Positions 61,879 to 64,000 of a stretch of DNA of 64,000 nucleotides are shown here, piece by piece (within the stretch, counting starts at the first letter, position 1; each line of letters starts with the position of its first letter). The stretch comes from Rhodoluna sp. KAS3 (GTDB lineage: Bacteria > Actinomycetota > Actinomycetes > Actinomycetales > Microbacteriaceae). Below the pieces are notes generated by a model. That model was given only the letters and a program-made list of their open reading frames with translations. It made no database searches and was not told where the DNA came from. Made by a program: the position numbers and the translations under genes. The stretch covers positions 1,274,022 through 1,338,021 of the forward strand of contig NZ_AP026910.1 of NCBI RefSeq assembly GCF_026000575.1, read 5' to 3'.

Positions 61879-62874
61879 TTACTTCTTACCCTTGTTGGTA
61901 GGCGCACTCTTGCTCGGTGCAGCCTTCTTGGTAGTTGGAGTTGTGGTGGACTTCTTGGCACGAGTCTTGCTAGCTGGCTGAGTGCGCTGACGAGGCTTCT
62001 CTTCTTCGACAACCTCGGCTACTGCTTCAGCCTTAGGCAGCTTGCCCTTCTTGGCCAAGCGCTCCTCGCGGGCCTTGTGCGCAACTGAGCCAGGGGTTGG
62101 CATGTTGCGAATCACGATGAACTGCTGGCCCATGGTCCAGAAGTTCGATGCTAGCCAGTAGAACATAACGCCCAGTGGGAACGAGATACCCGAGATCATG
62201 AAGATCAATGGGAATACGTACAACATGATCTTCTGAGTCTGCATGTACTGAGAGTTCATCACGTCAGGGTTCTGGTTCTTAGACATGATCTGCTTCTGAG
62301 TGATGTACTGCGTAGCGGTCATCACAAGGATCATGACCGCAGCCAGGATCTTTACCTCAAGCAGCGAGCTGCTCAAGAAAGTGTCTTTTAGGGGAGCGCC
62401 GAACAGTGTTGCCTGCGCAAACTGGTTTGAAAGCTCAAGGTTCATCAGGCCTACACCGGCATTACCGGTGTTGATTGAGTTCTGCGCATCGTTCAATACA
62501 AAGAACAATCCCGAGAAGATCGGCATCTGAATCAAAAGCGGCAAACATGAGCTCAATGGGTTTGAGCCAGTGCGCTTGTACAGCTCCATCTGCTCTTTAG
62601 CCATCTTCTCGCGTGACTCGCGGTCAGTCTTGCCCTTGTACTTCTTCTGAAGCTTCTGCAATTCTGGCTGCGCGTTCATCATGTTGCGCTGGCTCTTGAT
62701 CTGCTTTACAAACACTGGGATAAGTGCAGCACGAACCACAACGGTCAAACCGATGATTGACAGCACCCAGGTAATACCTTGGGTGGCTCCCATGCCGAGT
62801 GAAGTGAACAGTGTGTGTGAGGCAACAAGAATGAGCTCAATTACCCACTTGATTGGCCATAAAAGATCTGGCAT
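61879..62874 (-). CDS. yidC: Membrane protein insertase YidC
   Basis: A 331-residue insertase. The first helix (VIELILVASHTLFTSLGM) is followed by the YidC/Oxa1 core (TWVLSIIGLTVVVRAALIPVFVKQIKSQRNMMNAQPELQKLQKKYKGK) with the hydrophilic-groove Arg in VRAALIP, later helices (PIFSGLFFVLNDAQNS; FPLGVMFYWLASNFWTMGQQ), and a Lys/Pro/Thr-rich tail. It inserts and folds inner-membrane proteins with SecYEG and alone. It lies 3 nt after yidD. Confidence 0.94.
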   Translation of the reverse strand: MPDLLWPIKWVIELILVASHTLFTSLGMGATQGITWVLSIIGLTVVVRAALIPVFVKQIKSQRNMMNAQPELQKLQKKYKGKTDRESREKMAKEQMELYKRTGSNPLSSCLPLLIQMPIFSGLFFVLNDAQNSINTGNAGVGLMNLELSNQFAQATLFGAPLKDTFLSSSLLEVKILAAVMILVMTATQYITQKQIMSKNQNPDVMNSQYMQTQKIMLYVFPLIFMISGISFPLGVMFYWLASNFWTMGQQFIVIRNMPTPGSVAHKAREERLAKKGKLPKAEAVAEVVEEEKPRQRTQPASKTRAKKSTTTPTTKKAAPSKSAPTNKGKK

Positions 62875-62877
62875 TTA

Positions 62878-63180
62878 CTAACCCTTCTTAAGGTTTGGTA
62901 CTACAAAGCCGTTTTCAGTCACCCGAAACCGGCCGGAGCCTGGTTTTACCTCGTCGACGCCACCTTGCGACCACGGGTTGCAACGCAAAATTCTCAGAAC
63001 CGTTAGAACGGATCCGAAAACCACGCCGCGCTGCTGGATTTGCCCTAAACCGTACGCCGAGCACGTCGGGTAATACCGACAGACATCTCCATAAAGCGGA
63101 GAAATCACTTTGCGATAGGCCTTGATAAGCAAAACCAGAAAGTTTCTTGGTGCCAACCAAATCCGAATTACAAGATTCAT
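62878..63180 (-). CDS. yidD: Membrane protein insertion efficiency factor YidD
   Basis: A 100-residue protein: [52 protein letters not shown] with the characteristic [10 protein letters not shown] cysteines, then [15 protein letters not shown]. It assists YidC. The start overlaps the rnpA stop by 4 nt (ATGA), the standard rpmH-rnpA-yidD-yidC order. Confidence 0.95.
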   Translation of the reverse strand: MNLVIRIWLAPRNFLVLLIKAYRKVISPLYGDVCRYYPTCSAYGLGQIQQRGVVFGSVLTVLRILRCNPWSQGGVDEVKPGSGRFRVTENGFVVPNLKKG

Positions 63181-63527
63181 GACTTGGCCGTCTTATTTAC
63201 CGCTGTATAAAAAGCGGTTTTAAGTTCTTCTCGAAGTTTATTCCAGTCCAGCTCTGCCGCACCGGGTAGGGCACGAACAACCACTGTCATTTGGCTGTCT
63301 ACTTCTTTTAGTAATTCCCGAGCAATTTCGCGCATTCGCCGCTTGACCAGGTTTCTTTTTACCGCTCCACCTACCGTCTTTGCCACCACAAAGCCAAAGC
63401 GGGCCTGAGGCAATGCCTCATCCCGCTTTAGATAGATGACTAGATGGTCTGAACCAACCTTGCGACCAGTTTTCATGGTCATACGAAAATCGTCTGCCTT
63501 GAGCAGACGGTTTTCGCGGGCCAACAT
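63177..63527 (-). CDS. rnpA: Ribonuclease P protein component
   Basis: A 116-residue protein with the RNP motif [18 protein letters not shown], preceded by [13 protein letters not shown]. It helps the P RNA cut 5' leaders from pre-tRNAs. It starts [21 protein letters not shown], typical of actinobacterial RnpA. It follows rpmH with a 47-nt gap. Confidence 0.95.
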   Translation of the reverse strand: MLARENRLLKADDFRMTMKTGRKVGSDHLVIYLKRDEALPQARFGFVVAKTVGGAVKRNLVKRRMREIARELLKEVDSQMTVVVRALPGAAELDWNKLREELKTAFYTAVNKTAKS

Positions 63528-63574
63528 CTGTTGACTACCGAGGCTTGGCGACCGGTTAGGGCAGTGAGCCCGGA

Positions 63575-63712
63575 CTAAGCAGAAAGCTCTGAACGGCCCT
63601 TGCGACGACGTGCAGCCAAGATAGCGCGGCCGGCGCGGGTCTGCATGCGTAGACGGAAACCGTGGGTCTTTGCACGACGACGGTTGTTCGGCTGGAAAGT
63701 ACGCTTCGACAT
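63575..63712 (-). CDS. rpmH: Ribosomal protein L34
   Basis: A 45-residue gene read on the minus strand: it begins [19 protein letters not shown], continues [26 protein letters not shown] and stops at TAG. The composition and length are those of L34. GGAGAA precedes the ATG. It opens the leftward operon rpmH-rnpA-yidD-yidC-jag next to the expected dnaA. Confidence 0.97.
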   Translation of the reverse strand: MSKRTFQPNNRRRAKTHGFRLRMQTRAGRAILAARRRKGRSELSA

Positions 63713-64000
63713 GGATTCTTCTCCGTTTTTGGATCTTGCAAGTTTGGGTTGGAACGTTTGCGTTCGTGTTGGTTAACCAACTAATTAGCGTTCCAGATGC
63801 AGAGCAACCTGTTAAACCTACGCCAAATAACTAGATCTGGTCAAGTTTTTAGGCGTGATTAATGAAAAACACAAAAGTCTTACACAAAGTTTCTTAAATT
63901 CTTGGATTCGACACACCGTGTTAATTTGCTTTTTAAGGTCGGTATTGAGTTGAATCAATACTCGGACATATCCACAGGATGCCGTCATCGGGGGATGCGG
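63713..64000. other. Origin-proximal intergenic region upstream of rpmH and the expected dnaA
   Basis: No gene is visible. For rpmH (minus) there is a TTGACC at 63844-63839 and a TAGGTT -10 at 63820-63815 with 18-nt spacing. ATATCCACA at 63968-63976 is a DnaA box with one mismatch. GTATTGA(gttgaa)TCAATAC at 63942-63961 is an inverted repeat. Since rpmH normally sits beside dnaA, this is probably the dnaA leader, though dnaA itself is outside. Confidence 0.6.

Overview
The window looks like chromosome from a small-genome actinobacterium, most probably a Microbacteriaceae of the freshwater Rhodoluna/Aquiluna type. This placement is inference from gene content and order, moderate GC and many GTG/TTG starts; no database was searched. 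Supporting signs are an HspR-controlled dnaK operon with HAIR-like sites, a vapBC pair, the actinobacterial block cca-nudix-DUF6049-murJ-trxB-trxA, parAB-rsmG-jag-yidC-yidD-rnpA-rpmH, and the clearly actinobacterial ribosomal and chaperone sequences. The right edge lies just upstream of where dnaA is expected, so the window ends beside the origin. Most genes in the last 6 kb run leftward, away from it.

Layout. 1-7.3 kb: a probable inositol or related polyol locus with two Gfo/Idh/MocA oxidoreductases, an IolE-like TIM barrel, a LacI regulator and a sugar-type ABC importer. TGGA..TCCA operator-like sites precede both divergent arms. 7.3-18 kb: housekeeping and transport (DMT exporter, purA, vapBC, SpoU methylase, nhaA, HAD phosphatase, MFS, pyrE, VOC protein, xthA, AlkD-like, an orphan RCK-like protein). 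18-24 kb: the dnaK-grpE-dnaJ-hspR-clpB stress operon, with a ClpB lacking its N domain and a DnaJ lacking its zinc finger. 24-35 kb: a secreted GH25-like protein, MFS, a BlaI/M56-peptidase pair behind a 36-nt tandem repeat, dcd, MMPL, a PIF1-like helicase, CopD-CtaG and HU. 34.9-39.3 kb: a zinc region with zinc-free L28/L33/S14 genes, Zur, ZnuBCA and a Zur box. 39.4-42.9 kb: a 2-oxoacid dehydrogenase E1-alpha/E1-beta/E2 operon.

43-50.6 kb: a WXG-like small ORF plus alpha/beta hydrolase, purB, dnaB, and the rpsF-ssb-rpsR-rplI operon. The roughly 470-nt gap upstream of dnaB carries about ten DnaA-box-like 9-mers and is the most striking non-coding region. 50.6-64 kb: cca, nudix, a short DUF6049-like protein, murJ, trxB, trxA, an aminotransferase, ddl, parB, parA, rsmG, jag, yidC, yidD, rnpA and rpmH. 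Four parS sites are scattered through this part, and one lies inside a 52-codon ORF coupled to parA by TAATG.

No rRNA, tRNA, CRISPR array, insertion sequence or prophage was recognised. No wholly new system can be proved from sequence alone. The best candidates for a second look are the DnaA-box cluster at dnaB, the BlaI/M56 locus with its repeats, the WXG-like/hydrolase pair, the parA-leader ORF and the LacI operator set.
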